From Streptomyces sp. NBC_01298 (GTDB taxonomy: Bacteria; Actinomycetota; Actinomycetes; Streptomycetales; Streptomycetaceae), in NCBI RefSeq assembly GCF_035978755.1, contig NZ_CP108416.1, positions 1 to 64,000 on the forward strand: a stretch of 64,000 nt of DNA. Reading direction: 5' to 3'. The position numbers were made by a program, and so were the translations under genes. The notes beneath the pieces are model-generated. The model searched no databases. It was not told the DNA's origin and saw nothing but the letters and a program-made list of their open reading frames with translations. Shown here in pieces: positions 33,222-41,668 of the stretch. How positions within the stretch are numbered: the stretch's first letter is position 1; every line of letters starts with the position of its first letter.

Positions 33222-34295
33222 CTAGCTGTTGCGGTAGGTGGCGCGCACGGCCATGTCGGCCAACTCGCCACGCCACACCGGGGCGAGGGGCGCGTCCGCG
33301 ATCGCGGCACAGGCCTGTTCGACGAGGCGGGCGATGTGCCGTTCGACCTCCAGGGGAACACCGGTGTCCTGAAGACGGCGGCGCACCTCTTCAGGCGTGT
33401 GCCCGGGCTCCGTCATCAGGGTGCGGATGTGCTCGTCCCGCTGCATCGCCCAGCCCAGCAGGAGGGTCATCTTGAACTGCCGGAAGTCGAGACCCGTGGG
33501 CTTGCCGGTCTCCCTGGAGTCCCCGAAGGCGTCCAGCAGGTCGTCGCGGAGCTGGAACGCCTCGCCCACCGCCTCTCCGTACTCCGCGAAGGCGGCGGCG
33601 AGGTCGGCCCGGCCCGCCCCGCTCGCTCCCATCACCAACGGACGGTGGATGGTGTAGCGACCGGATTTGATGAGGGCGATCAGGCGGGAGAGCCGAATGT
33701 CGACCGAGAACTCCGCGGCCGCGGAGACATCCAGGTACTGACCGATGTTCACCTCGGAGCGCAGCCTGTGCCACTCGGCGAACATCTCTCGCGGTCCCTG
33801 GGAGACCAGCTGCTCCGAGTAGACGAGCGCGAGGTTGCCGATGAGGATCGCCAGACCCTCGCCGAACCGCCGGTGCTCACCCCGCCAGCCGCTGGACTCG
33901 TGCAGTTCCGCAAGGGCCCGGTGCACGGTCGGCTGCCCGCGCCGCTGGGTGGAGTTGTCCAGGACGTCGTCGTGGATGAGGGCCGAGACGTGCAGCATTT
34001 CCAGCCCCGCGGCAGCCGCGACGATCCCCGGGTCGTCCGGGTCGCCGCCGGCGGCGAGGTACCCGGTGATGCAGAACATGGGACGGATCCGCTTGCCGCC
34101 CGCCGTCACCAGATCGGTCAGCGCGTCGATGGCGGCGACCGCCCGGTCGTCGACCTCGGCGTAGAGCTCGCGCTCGGCCGCCAGGAACGAGCGCAGCTTG
34201 GACTCCACCCGTTCCAGCAGATCATCGGTCATGCGGCCCACTGAGGTGCCCGCCTCCTGGCCGGCAGCCGGCCAGGAGGTCACTTCGGTAGTCAC
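33222..34295 (-). CDS. Trans-isoprenyl diphosphate synthase
   Basis: A 357-residue all-helical prenyl elongase that condenses IPP with allylic diphosphates. The first Asp-rich motif is D109-D-V-L-D113 (LIHDDVLDN) and the second is RDDLLDAFGD near residue 253; the Lys-Arg-Ile-Arg-Pro element (GGKRIRP, 67-72) is present. The residues just before the first motif (SALIH) are small, with no aromatic at -4 or -5, which argues against a strict FPP synthase of the eukaryotic type. GPP is the expected product for a napyradiomycin-type pathway, but GGPP or FPP cannot be excluded from sequence. The GTG start has AAGGAG upstream; an ATG 21 codons later is possible. It sits at the end of the PKS operon. 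Confidence 0.88.
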   Translation of the reverse strand: MTTEVTSWPAAGQEAGTSVGRMTDDLLERVESKLRSFLAAERELYAEVDDRAVAAIDALTDLVTAGGKRIRPMFCITGYLAAGGDPDDPGIVAAAAGLEMLHVSALIHDDVLDNSTQRRGQPTVHRALAELHESSGWRGEHRRFGEGLAILIGNLALVYSEQLVSQGPREMFAEWHRLRSEVNIGQYLDVSAAAEFSVDIRLSRLIALIKSGRYTIHRPLVMGASGAGRADLAAAFAEYGEAVGEAFQLRDDLLDAFGDSRETGKPTGLDFRQFKMTLLLGWAMQRDEHIRTLMTEPGHTPEEVRRRLQDTGVPLEVERHIARLVEQACAAIADAPLAPVWRGELADMAVRATYRNS

Positions 34296-34326
34296 TGCGT
34301 ATCTCCTTGGGCGAGCTGGTGACGGG

Positions 34327-35913
34327 TCACGCGTGATCTCCCGCCTTCTGCTCGAACCGGCGGGCCAGTGCGACGCGCTGTACCTTCAGCGTCGCGGTCC
34401 GGGGCAGTTCGGCCTGCGGGATCTGGACGGGGTCGGCGAGCTGGGGGAACGCGGTGACGGCAGCGCGCCAGCGGTCCCGGTCCAGGGGCTTGTCGTCGAC
34501 GGTGCAGATGACCGGGATCGCCTCGGAGTTCGGGCCCTGCACCAGGACCAGCTCGCTCAGCTCGGCGAGCTTGCTGAGCACGACGTCTTCGACCTCCAGG
34601 GAGCTGCGCACCCCGGGGATCATGTCGATCTCCCGGTCGAGCATGTGCAGGCAGCCGAACTTGGTGCGGTAGCCGACGTCGCCGGTTCCCCACCATTCGC
34701 CCTGGCGGTTGCTGTCGTAGCGGTCCTGTTCGCCGAAGTAGGTCTTCGCCAGACCGTCCCACGCGACCTCGATGCGGCCGGGGTTCGTCTCGGACGGGGT
34801 CTTCCCGTCGCGGCTCACCACGCGGATCCTCGCAGCGCCGTTGGGCATGGCCCAGCCGACGCAGCGCCCGTTCGCCTTGTGTGCGGAGTTGCGGAAGTAG
34901 GCGCGGCCGACGGCCGGACCGACCTCGCTCTGCCCGTAGATCTGGAAGAACAGGGCCCCCCGCCGGTAGGACGCCTTGAGCAGCGTGCTCATCGTCCCGG
35001 GGTGGATCGCGTCGAACGTGCTGCTGAAGACCTTCACCGACCCGAAGGGCGCGCGGGGGTCATCGGCGAGCCCCTCCCACTCCATGAACGAGTTGGGGAG
35101 CGCCTCGATGAACGCCGGCCGGTGCTTGATGAACTGCTCGGCGACGTCGGCGGGAGCCGTCTCCCGCATGAGCAGGACCGGGTACTCCTTGAGGAGTGCC
35201 AGGGACATCGCCGCGACCATCCGCGAGTGCACGAAGGGCACGTGGATCGCGACGGTCTCCTTCTTGCGCATCAGGGAGAGCAGTCGCCACTGAGGTACGA
35301 GGCGGATGCCCTGGGTGCGGGCGGTGTGCACCACGAGCTTGGGGATGCCGGTGGTGCCCGAGGTGTGGGTGATCACGGCGGCCGCGTCGATCGGCCGGAC
35401 CACCGGCTTGACCCGCGGCGATCCGGCGAGCTCGGCCAGCGAGACGGTCCCCGGACGGTCGCCGGCCGAGGTGATCACCCGCTGGGTGAGGTCCGACAGC
35501 GGGAGCTCGGCGAGGACGTCGAACTTGACCCCGTCGGTGAGCAGGGTCGGCTTTCCCACCCGCTGGAGCAGGACGCCCACGGTCGCGGGGTCCAGGGCCG
35601 GTGACAGGTTCACCACGATCGCGCCGATGCGCGACACCGCGGCGGCGAGCATCCAGTGGTCGGCGTTGGCCGTCTTGTAGAGCACGACGTGCTCGTCGGG
35701 CCGGACACCGGCCGCCCACAGGCGGCCCGCCAGGTCGTCCACGTGCCCGGCGTACTCGGCCACCGTCAGACGACGTCCCACCTCGGGCAGGACGTCCAGG
35801 TCGTGGTCCAGGGTGATCGGCGTCCCCCCGTTCACGGCCGCGGCCATCTCCGGCAGAAGACCGATGTGAAGGCCGCGCTTCTGTATCGATTTGTAGGCCG
35901 TAGAGCCCTTCAT
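34327..35913 (-). CDS. AMP-forming ligase (ANL superfamily), candidate diazotase
   Basis: A 528-residue adenylating enzyme. The P-loop THTSGTTGIPK starts near residue 183 (SGTTG at 185-189); IYGQSEVG serves as the A5 motif and GEWWGTGDVGYR as A7. The usual A10 Lys is found in TATLKVQR near the C-terminus. There is no carrier-protein domain, so it is a stand-alone ligase. In the cremeomycin pathway a ligase of this superfamily (CreM) uses ATP to couple nitrous acid to an aromatic amine. Here a predicted nitrite-making pair lies 9 kb away and an aminotransferase lies next door, so the same role is inferred. Acyl-CoA ligation is the alternative. AAGGAGA precedes the ATG. Confidence 0.75.
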   Translation of the reverse strand: MKGSTAYKSIQKRGLHIGLLPEMAAAVNGGTPITLDHDLDVLPEVGRRLTVAEYAGHVDDLAGRLWAAGVRPDEHVVLYKTANADHWMLAAAVSRIGAIVVNLSPALDPATVGVLLQRVGKPTLLTDGVKFDVLAELPLSDLTQRVITSAGDRPGTVSLAELAGSPRVKPVVRPIDAAAVITHTSGTTGIPKLVVHTARTQGIRLVPQWRLLSLMRKKETVAIHVPFVHSRMVAAMSLALLKEYPVLLMRETAPADVAEQFIKHRPAFIEALPNSFMEWEGLADDPRAPFGSVKVFSSTFDAIHPGTMSTLLKASYRRGALFFQIYGQSEVGPAVGRAYFRNSAHKANGRCVGWAMPNGAARIRVVSRDGKTPSETNPGRIEVAWDGLAKTYFGEQDRYDSNRQGEWWGTGDVGYRTKFGCLHMLDREIDMIPGVRSSLEVEDVVLSKLAELSELVLVQGPNSEAIPVICTVDDKPLDRDRWRAAVTAFPQLADPVQIPQAELPRTATLKVQRVALARRFEQKAGDHA

Positions 35914-36076
35914 GGGGACTGTCTCCTTCTGGGGGCGCGTTGCGAGGCGGGGGGACGCACGACGCGGAACGTTGACGATGACGACCTGCGAAGGCTCACC
36001 CGCGTACGCGGTCAGGACGGGCCTGCCGCGTTACGCGGGGTGCTGCGTCCGGCCGGGCGGCTGACGCAGCCGTGCG

Positions 36077-37234
36077 CTATGCGGCACGCCGGCCGGACTT
36101 CGAGTGGGCCCGGACCGCCGTACGGAGCACTGCCGCGACCTGGTCGACCTGGTCCATGGTCAGCTCGGCGTGCATGGGGATGGCGAGGTTGCGCTGGAAG
36201 AGGTCCAGCGACACCGGGCACGTCTGGTCGGTCCGGAACACGGGCTGCACGTGCGTCGCCCATGCGCCGTGGCCGCATCCGATGCCCTGGGCGCGCAGGT
36301 CCGTGGCCACCCCCGCACGGTCCACGCCGGCATCGAGCGTCACGATGTAGGACTGCCAGGCGTGGGTGCGGTCCTCGGGGACGAACGGCACCGCGAGGAG
36401 CTCCTCGTCGGCGAAGTGCTCGGCGTAGCGTGCCGCGACGGCGTTGCGCCGCTCCAGCAGCTCGGGGATCCGCCCCAGCTGGACCTGCAGGATCGCCGCG
36501 GCGATGTCCGACAGTTTGAAGTTGTAGCCGACCTCGGTGAACTCGGCGACCGGCAGGCCGACGACCTGGGACATGTCGAAGATGCTGCCGATGCCGAAGG
36601 ACGCGCGCATGCGCGCGTCCTTGCCGATCGCCGGGTCCGCGGTGATCAGGGCCCCGCCCTCACCGCTCGTGGCGCCCTTGCGACCGTGGAAGGAGAGGAC
36701 GGCCACTTCGGCCAGCGAACCGGCCTCGCGCCCCTGGTACGTCGCACCGACCGCGCAGGCCGCGTCCTCGACGATGAACAGCCCGTGGCGGTCCGCGATC
36801 GCCTGGAGTTCCGCGTAGTCCGCGGGAATGCCCAGCGTGTCGACCACGATCATGCCCACGGTGCGCGGACCGACGAGGGCCTCCACCGCCTTCGGGTCCA
36901 CGGTGCCGGTGTCGGCGCGGACGTCGGCGCAGACCGGGGTCGCTCCTACGTAGCGCACCGCGTGGGCGGGCGCCGGGAAGGTGTAGTCGGCCACGATCAC
37001 CTCATCGCCCGGCTTCACACCGAGCGAGAGCATGGCCAGGTGCAGTGCGGCACCCGCGTTGCTCACGGCGACCGCGTCGCCGGCCCCGTAGCGCTGGGCC
37101 AGCAGGGTCTCGAGCTGCTTGCCCTTCGGGCCCTGGCCGGCCGGCCAGCCCGAGGCGAACACCTCGGCGACCGCCGCCAGTTCCCGCTCTCCCAGGCTCG
37201 CGTGAACCAGGGGAATCGTGTCTATCCTGCTCAT
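36077..37234 (-). CDS. PLP-dependent aminotransferase (DegT/DnrJ/EryC1 family)
   Basis: A 385-residue fold-type I aminotransferase. The PLP Lys is K186 in SFHGRKGATSGEGG, and Asp157 in VEDAA pairs with the pyridine nitrogen. The family usually aminates keto-sugars, but in naphthoquinone meroterpenoid clusters a homologue installs the C-8 amine of 8-amino-flaviolin. It starts seven bases after the cupin stop, and the two should work as a unit: oxidation of the hydroxynaphthalene by the cupin, then transamination. No sugar biosynthesis gene is in the window, which supports the aromatic role. The next gene is the AMP-forming ligase. Confidence 0.85.
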   Translation of the reverse strand: MSRIDTIPLVHASLGERELAAVAEVFASGWPAGQGPKGKQLETLLAQRYGAGDAVAVSNAGAALHLAMLSLGVKPGDEVIVADYTFPAPAHAVRYVGATPVCADVRADTGTVDPKAVEALVGPRTVGMIVVDTLGIPADYAELQAIADRHGLFIVEDAACAVGATYQGREAGSLAEVAVLSFHGRKGATSGEGGALITADPAIGKDARMRASFGIGSIFDMSQVVGLPVAEFTEVGYNFKLSDIAAAILQVQLGRIPELLERRNAVAARYAEHFADEELLAVPFVPEDRTHAWQSYIVTLDAGVDRAGVATDLRAQGIGCGHGAWATHVQPVFRTDQTCPVSLDLFQRNLAIPMHAELTMDQVDQVAAVLRTAVRAHSKSGRRAA

Positions 37235-37240
37235 CTGCGT

Positions 37241-37795
37241 TTACGCTCCGCGCTTGGTTTCCGACTGGGGATGGAGGGTGGGCGGGTCGTAGCGCAACGG
37301 CGTGAGCTGATTGACGTCGTAACGCCTGCGAAGCTCCTCGATGGCCTGCGGATCCACGATCCCGCCCGCTGCCCAGATCTCCGCGATCTCCTCGAAGTAC
37401 GTCTCGTGGTACGGCGACGGGAGGCACTGGAACAGCATGCGCGCCGGCTTGTCCGAGGCGTTCCGGAACGCGTGGGGAGTCCCGGGCGGAACGAACATGC
37501 AGGCGCCCTCGGTCGCCCGGACGGCCTGGTCGCCCTCGGGGGACTCCCAGTCGTGCCAGGAGTCCTCCGTGCGCAGGGCCGGCTCGAAGGCCATGACCTC
37601 CAGCTCGCCCTCCAGGACGTAGAAGAACTCCTGGGAATCCGCGTGGACGTGCGCGCCCACGTCGAAACCGGGCGGCACGATCACCTCGAAGATCGACACG
37701 TCCGACCCGTCCGCCTTGGTGGCCTTGAAGGTCACCTCCTGCGCTTTGGTGATCAGCTTGCGTCCCTGCCCCGGGGGCAGGATGAGGCCACTCAT
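37241..37795 (-). CDS. MomA-like cupin oxygenase
   Basis: A 184-residue single-cupin protein. Metal ligands are visible as H49, H51 and E56 (GAHVHADSQEFF) and H108 (PPGTPHAF), the standard two-motif cupin set. It resembles the MomA-type cupins that accompany THN synthases in Streptomyces and oxidise tetrahydroxynaphthalene or flaviolin to quinones such as flaviolin and mompain. The gene lies between the THN synthase and the aminotransferase in one leftward operon, which points to quinone formation on the newly made naphthalene. The ATG at 37795 follows a weak AAGCGATT-like spacer; the longer in-frame extension to 37849 is not family-like. Confidence 0.82.
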   Translation of the reverse strand: MSGLILPPGQGRKLITKAQEVTFKATKADGSDVSIFEVIVPPGFDVGAHVHADSQEFFYVLEGELEVMAFEPALRTEDSWHDWESPEGDQAVRATEGACMFVPPGTPHAFRNASDKPARMLFQCLPSPYHETYFEEIAEIWAAGGIVDPQAIEELRRRYDVNQLTPLRYDPPTLHPQSETKRGA

Positions 37796-37859
37796 GCGAA
37801 TCGCTTCCTTGTCCGCGTGAACTCTTCGATATCGAGGGTGCCTGAGCACCCCTTGGGCC

Positions 37860-38927
37860 TCACTCGATTTCGTCGGGAGAGCCGACGGCCCACCGCCCCA
37901 GCGCCATCTCGGCCGTGATGCCCGGGCCGAAGCCCGCGATCAGGCCCTTGGCGTCGATGGCCGGCGGGTCCTCCTCGAAGAGGCGGCGCGCAGCGTCGAA
38001 CACGACGGCGCTGGCGATGTTGCCGTACTCGCTGAGGGTCGCCCAGCTGTGGCGGAACACCTTGCGGTCGACCTCGAGGAACTTGGCGAGGTCGTCAAGG
38101 ATGCGCGGGCCGCCGGCGTGGACGATGTAGAAGTCGAGGCTGCCGGCGTCCCAGCCGTGCTCGCCGGCGAACTGGCGCAGGACCGGGGCCAGCGGCTCCA
38201 TCGTGCCGGGCACCCGTCGGTCCAGCTGGAAGTGGAAGCCGGTGTCGCGGACGGAGTACGAGATCCAGTCCTCGGTGTTGGGAATGAGGTAGGAGGCGTT
38301 GCGCTCCAGCTCGATGCCGACACCGCCGTGGCCGCGCACGACGGCGGCGGCGACCGCGTCGCCGAAGAGTCCGTCGGACAGCAGCGAACCGATGTCGTCC
38401 ATGTCGGGCTGGTAGCACAGGGAGCAGAACTCGGCGGCCACGATCAGCACGTTGGCTCCGGGGTGGGCCAGGCTGTAGTCGTAGGCGCGGTTGACCGCCG
38501 CGCCACCCGCGGCGCAGCCGAGCTGTGCGATCGGGATCTGGACCGTGTCGGACCGGAATCCCATCCGGTTGATCAGCCACGCGGTCAGCGACGGCATGAG
38601 GAACCCGGTGCAGGACACGTAGATGATCGCGTCGACCTCGCGCGCCGCCAAGTCGGCGTTCTTGAGGGCCTCTTCGACGACCGCGGGCACCCGCTTCTTC
38701 GACTCGACCTCGTAGATCCGGTTGCGCTCGGTCAGACCCGGGTGGCTGAGGGTCTGCTCGATGGGCTGCACGAGGTGCCGCTTCTTCACTCCCGTGTTCC
38801 GGATCAGCCGAAGCGCCAGGGGAAGCTGCGGCTTCCCGGCATGAGCTCGTTCGGCGAACTCCAGAGTCTCTTCCATCGTGATGATGTGTTCCGGAGCATT
38901 CACCGCGGGCTTGCAGAGCCTGGGCAT
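37860..38927 (-). CDS. Type III PKS, 1,3,6,8-tetrahydroxynaphthalene synthase (RppA/NapB1-like)
   Basis: A 355-residue homodimeric ketosynthase that condenses five malonyl-CoA to tetrahydroxynaphthalene. The catalytic triad falls at the RppA positions: C138 (QLGCAAGG), H270 (IVHAGGP) and N303 (YGNIAS). Cys106 (VSCTGF) and Tyr224, both noted as important in bacterial THN synthases and in malonyl starter choice, are also present. The ATG at 38927 gives the normal family length; the frame stays open upstream to 39404 but that part has no family similarity. It is the first gene of the leftward core operon, preceded by a leader of about 450 bases and the conserved promoter module at 39370-39452. 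Confidence 0.93.
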   Translation of the reverse strand: MPRLCKPAVNAPEHIITMEETLEFAERAHAGKPQLPLALRLIRNTGVKKRHLVQPIEQTLSHPGLTERNRIYEVESKKRVPAVVEEALKNADLAAREVDAIIYVSCTGFLMPSLTAWLINRMGFRSDTVQIPIAQLGCAAGGAAVNRAYDYSLAHPGANVLIVAAEFCSLCYQPDMDDIGSLLSDGLFGDAVAAAVVRGHGGVGIELERNASYLIPNTEDWISYSVRDTGFHFQLDRRVPGTMEPLAPVLRQFAGEHGWDAGSLDFYIVHAGGPRILDDLAKFLEVDRKVFRHSWATLSEYGNIASAVVFDAARRLFEEDPPAIDAKGLIAGFGPGITAEMALGRWAVGSPDEIE

Positions 38928-39093
38928 ATCTTGGTCTACTTTCTCTAGAGTCTGCCTTCTGCACGTGAAGAGTCGTTCGCACATCCCCGGTGCGGCCCCG
39001 CGTGAGCGGAGGCGAGCGGTTCCGGGGACCCGCCGGGCGCATTCGTGCAGCACGGCGACGGCTGCGAGCAGCTTGTGTGGGGCACGACGCGCA

Positions 39094-39129
39094 CCGGCCC
39101 GACCGACTGCGTGCTGTCGGTCGGGCCGG
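39094..39129 (-). promoter_or_regulatory. Perfect hairpin in the PKS operon leader
   Basis: Fourteen-base perfect arms (CCGGCCCGACCGAC) around an 8-base loop, about 260 bases downstream of the predicted start of leftward transcription and 165 bases before the PKS start codon. It is not near the end of any gene, so it could act as an attenuator. Confidence 0.4.
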
Positions 39130-39369
39130 CGGGGGAACGGGCCACTTGGGCGGGACGGCGGCTGACGCACGGACACGGCGTACGCAGATCCGGGCAGGAC
39201 CGGCTGCACATCAGGCCGGGGTGCCCGCGGGTCTTCGCCGACGTCCGGGGCTTGAAGCCTCTCGGGCGCCCCGCGGGCAGTCGGGGCGGCGCCGCTCAAG
39301 CAGAACGGACTCGGGTATCGCCTGTACAGGCCGGTGGATTCGGCGCTCACGCCCATGCCGCGTGGCGGC

Positions 39370-39452
39370 TTTTGGGCATGGAAGGCGTGCCCAAATAGTG
39401 ACACGGATACCGGCGGGGCGCCAAGGCCAGCCCAAAGTGATGTAGGTCACGC
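39370..39452 (-). promoter_or_regulatory. Conserved promoter module A (PKS operon)
   Basis: Read leftward, this 83-base element has TGACCTACATCA, then CCTTGGCG, then CCGTGTCACTATTT, then GCACG and TGCCCAAAA. The same blocks with near-identical spacing occur upstream of the mevalonate operon at 51591-51672. A -35 of TTGGCG and a -10 of CACTAT are 18 bases apart in both. The upstream GTGA-CCTACA-TCAC dyad is placed like an activator site. Confidence 0.7.
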
Positions 39453-39659
39453 CAACTGTGGGTGTGGGGCGAAGAGTTGGGCAGCCCGGCTACGAGGGCC
39501 ACCTCTGGCCCACCGGTCCGGATCCACCGCACCCTACTGTCCGCCCGCCGACGTACCGCGACGGCAGGATCGATGCGCCAGCCGCTCCCCACCAGTTCTG
39601 TAGGGGCCCACTGACACCATCGATGACTGACGTAGTGCAACTACACGTGGAGGGACCAA

Positions 39660-40979
39660 ATGTCACAGCGCGCCGGGGAATCCACCCCGGAAAGTGAGCG
39701 GGTCCGAGCGGCGACACGGCTGGTACCGGACAGCCACGCACCGGCCGACGGAGCCCCGGCTCCGCGCAAGACAGGGCTCCTTGTCACCTTCATCCTCGGC
39801 GCACTCGCCGCAGTGCCACCCCTGTCGATGGACATGTACCTCCCGGCCCTCCCCGAGGTCACCCGCGGCCTCGACTCGTCCGCCAGCACGATCCAGGTGA
39901 CCCTGACCACGTGCCTCACCGGCATGGCGCTCGGCCAGATCGTGGTCGGCCCGATGAGCGACCGGCTGGGGCGGCGCAGACCACTCCTGATCGGCCTGGT
40001 CGCCTACGTCTTCGCCACCGCGATCTGCGCCCTGGCGCCCACCGCCGAGGTGCTGATCGCCTTCCGGCTGCTGCAGGGCGTGACGATCGCGGCCGGGATC
40101 GTCATCGCGCGGGCCGTCGTACGGGACATGTACGACGGTCTGGAGATGGCCCGGTTCTTCTCCACCCTGCTCCTGGTGTCGAGTCTTGCCCCGATCATCG
40201 CGCCCATCATCGGCGGCCAGGTGCTGCGGGTCACCGACTGGCGGGGCATCTTCGTCGTCCTCACCGTGATCGGCGCCGCCCTCACCCTGCTGGTCTGGCG
40301 CCGGCTGCCGGAAACCCTCGTCCCCGAGCGACGGCAGACCGGTGGTGTGCGCGCCGCGCTGTGGGTGATGCGCGGGCTTTTCGCCGATCGCGTCTTCACC
40401 GGCTACGTCCTGACGAACGGCTTCATATTCGGCACGCTGTTCGCGTACATCGCCGCTTCCCCCTTCGTGATCCAGGAGGTGTACGGGGCCTCCCCGCAGA
40501 CGTTTTCCTTGATCTTCGCCATCAACGCGCTCGGCCTTCTGATCGTCGGCCAGATCAACGGCAAGATCCTCGTCGGCAGGGTCCGCCTCGAAAGGGCGCT
40601 CGGGCTCGGGCTCGTCGTGGTCGTCCTCGCCGGCGTGGCGCTGCTGATGATGGCGGGGGGCGTCTTCGGCACCGTGGGCCTGGTTCCGATCGCGGTCGGC
40701 CTCTTCGTCCTCACACCCGCGTTGGGCCTGATCCTCCCCAACACGAATGCGCTCGCCCTGATGCGCTCGCCGCATGCCGCCGGTTCCGCTTCGGCACTGC
40801 TCGGCACCTCGTGCTACGCCGTGGGGGCGATCGCCTCCCTGCTCGTCGGGGTGGGGGGCAAGAGCTCGGCGGCGCCCATGACCGCCGTCCAGCTGGGCAG
40901 CGCGGTGGCCGCGCTCGTCTGTTTCGCGGCGCTCTGCCGTCCCTGGCGGGACCTGACGCCGCAGAAGGCCGGTCACTGA
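39660..40979 (+). CDS. MFS multidrug transporter, Bcr/CflA-type, 12 TMS
   Basis: A 439-residue MFS protein. After a 38-residue hydrophilic N-terminus come about 12 helices. The family traits are clear: PPLSMDMYLPALPEVTRGLD in helix 1, motif A as GPMSDRLGRRRPLL, and LLQGVTIAAGIVIARAVVRD in helix 4. Bcr/CflA proteins export bicyclomycin, chloramphenicol and similar drugs by proton antiport. GGAGGG precedes the ATG. It is transcribed away from the PKS operon and could be the third product exporter in the window. Confidence 0.87.
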   Translation: MSQRAGESTPESERVRAATRLVPDSHAPADGAPAPRKTGLLVTFILGALAAVPPLSMDMYLPALPEVTRGLDSSASTIQVTLTTCLTGMALGQIVVGPMSDRLGRRRPLLIGLVAYVFATAICALAPTAEVLIAFRLLQGVTIAAGIVIARAVVRDMYDGLEMARFFSTLLLVSSLAPIIAPIIGGQVLRVTDWRGIFVVLTVIGAALTLLVWRRLPETLVPERRQTGGVRAALWVMRGLFADRVFTGYVLTNGFIFGTLFAYIAASPFVIQEVYGASPQTFSLIFAINALGLLIVGQINGKILVGRVRLERALGLGLVVVVLAGVALLMMAGGVFGTVGLVPIAVGLFVLTPALGLILPNTNALALMRSPHAAGSASALLGTSCYAVGAIASLLVGVGGKSSAAPMTAVQLGSAVAALVCFAALCRPWRDLTPQKAGH

Positions 40980-41115
40980 GCCGCCGGGCGGACGCGCACC
41001 CCGGACCACACCCGGCGGGCCCCGCCCGGTGCCCTTCCCCTGGACCCTGTCGAAGCCTCGGCAGGGTCTTCTCGGCATTCCGGGCAGCCGCAGAACCGAG
41101 CGCGTCCGGTCGGGA

Positions 41116-41490
41116 TCAGCCGGCCGGGTTCCCCTCCGGCGGCAGGATCAGGGTGGGTTCGAGCGGAACGCGCGCGGCCTGGGCGGTGTGAGCGGTCGGG
41201 TCTTCGGCGACCCTCACCAGCGTGGGCCGCAGACCCCGCTGCTGGGTCCATCCCGCCTGGGCGGCCACCACGGCCACGTACGGTATGACGACTCCGCCGA
41301 CCAGGGCGCACACGGCGAGCACGGGCCATCGGTTCCAAGTGGCGGCCATCAGCAGCACGCAGACACTGCGCACCAGCATCGCCGCGATGTAGCGGCGCTC
41401 GCGGCCCCGCACGTCCTGCGTCAGGCCGGTGCGCACCCGGGTGATGGATTCCGCCCGGGGCACGTTTCGGCGCCATGGCGTACGGCTCAT
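41116..41490 (-). CDS. DUF3099-like small membrane protein
   Basis: A 124-residue protein. After an ITRVRTGLTQDVRGRERRYI segment come two hydrophobic stretches (about 38-52 and 57-78: LVRSVCVLLMAATW and VLAVCALVGGVVIPYVAVVAA). This matches actinobacterial DUF3099 proteins, whose role is unknown. The C-terminus (about 85-124) is hydrophilic. GGAGG precedes the ATG. It is separated from qcrB by a terminator, so it is likely its own unit. Confidence 0.65.
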   Translation of the reverse strand: MSRTPWRRNVPRAESITRVRTGLTQDVRGRERRYIAAMLVRSVCVLLMAATWNRWPVLAVCALVGGVVIPYVAVVAAQAGWTQQRGLRPTLVRVAEDPTAHTAQAARVPLEPTLILPPEGNPAG

Positions 41491-41594
41491 CGTGCCTCCG
41501 TGAATGGTCCGGCGCCGGCGCCGGAAGCCGTAAGGGGAAGAAGGTGTGGGGAACCCCGCCGCGTCGGCCGGGGAGCGCGCGTGCCGGAAACGAC

Positions 41595-41633
41595 GACGGC
41601 GCGGGTGACCGTCTCCTGATCACCCGCGCCGTC
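41595..41633 (-). terminator. Terminator after qcrB
   Basis: Perfect 14 bp arms (GACGGCGCGGGTGA) around an 11-base loop, 36 bases past the qcrB stop. Confidence 0.65.
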
Positions 41634-41668
41634 TTGGCCGGTCCGCCGCTACGCGTCGGACCGCCGGG

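Larger units (their letters stand above)
38928..39659. other. Long divergent intergenic region with leader and promoters
   Basis: This 730-base region holds no supportable gene. It carries the promoter module for the leftward PKS operon (39370-39452), a perfect hairpin in the PKS leader (39094-39129) and, at its right end, the promoter and GGAGGG site for the rightward transporter at 39660. Confidence 0.5.

Noticed and set aside
34327..35913. AMP-forming ligase as a stand-alone NRPS adenylation domain
   Set aside because: No carrier protein or MbtH-like gene accompanies it, and its context fits an aryl-amine diazotase or CoA ligase better.
38945..39404. N-terminal extension of the type III PKS or a separate small gene in its leader
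   Set aside because: The open frame has no family similarity, the catalytic residues fall at RppA numbering only from ATG 38927, and the leader contains a hairpin.
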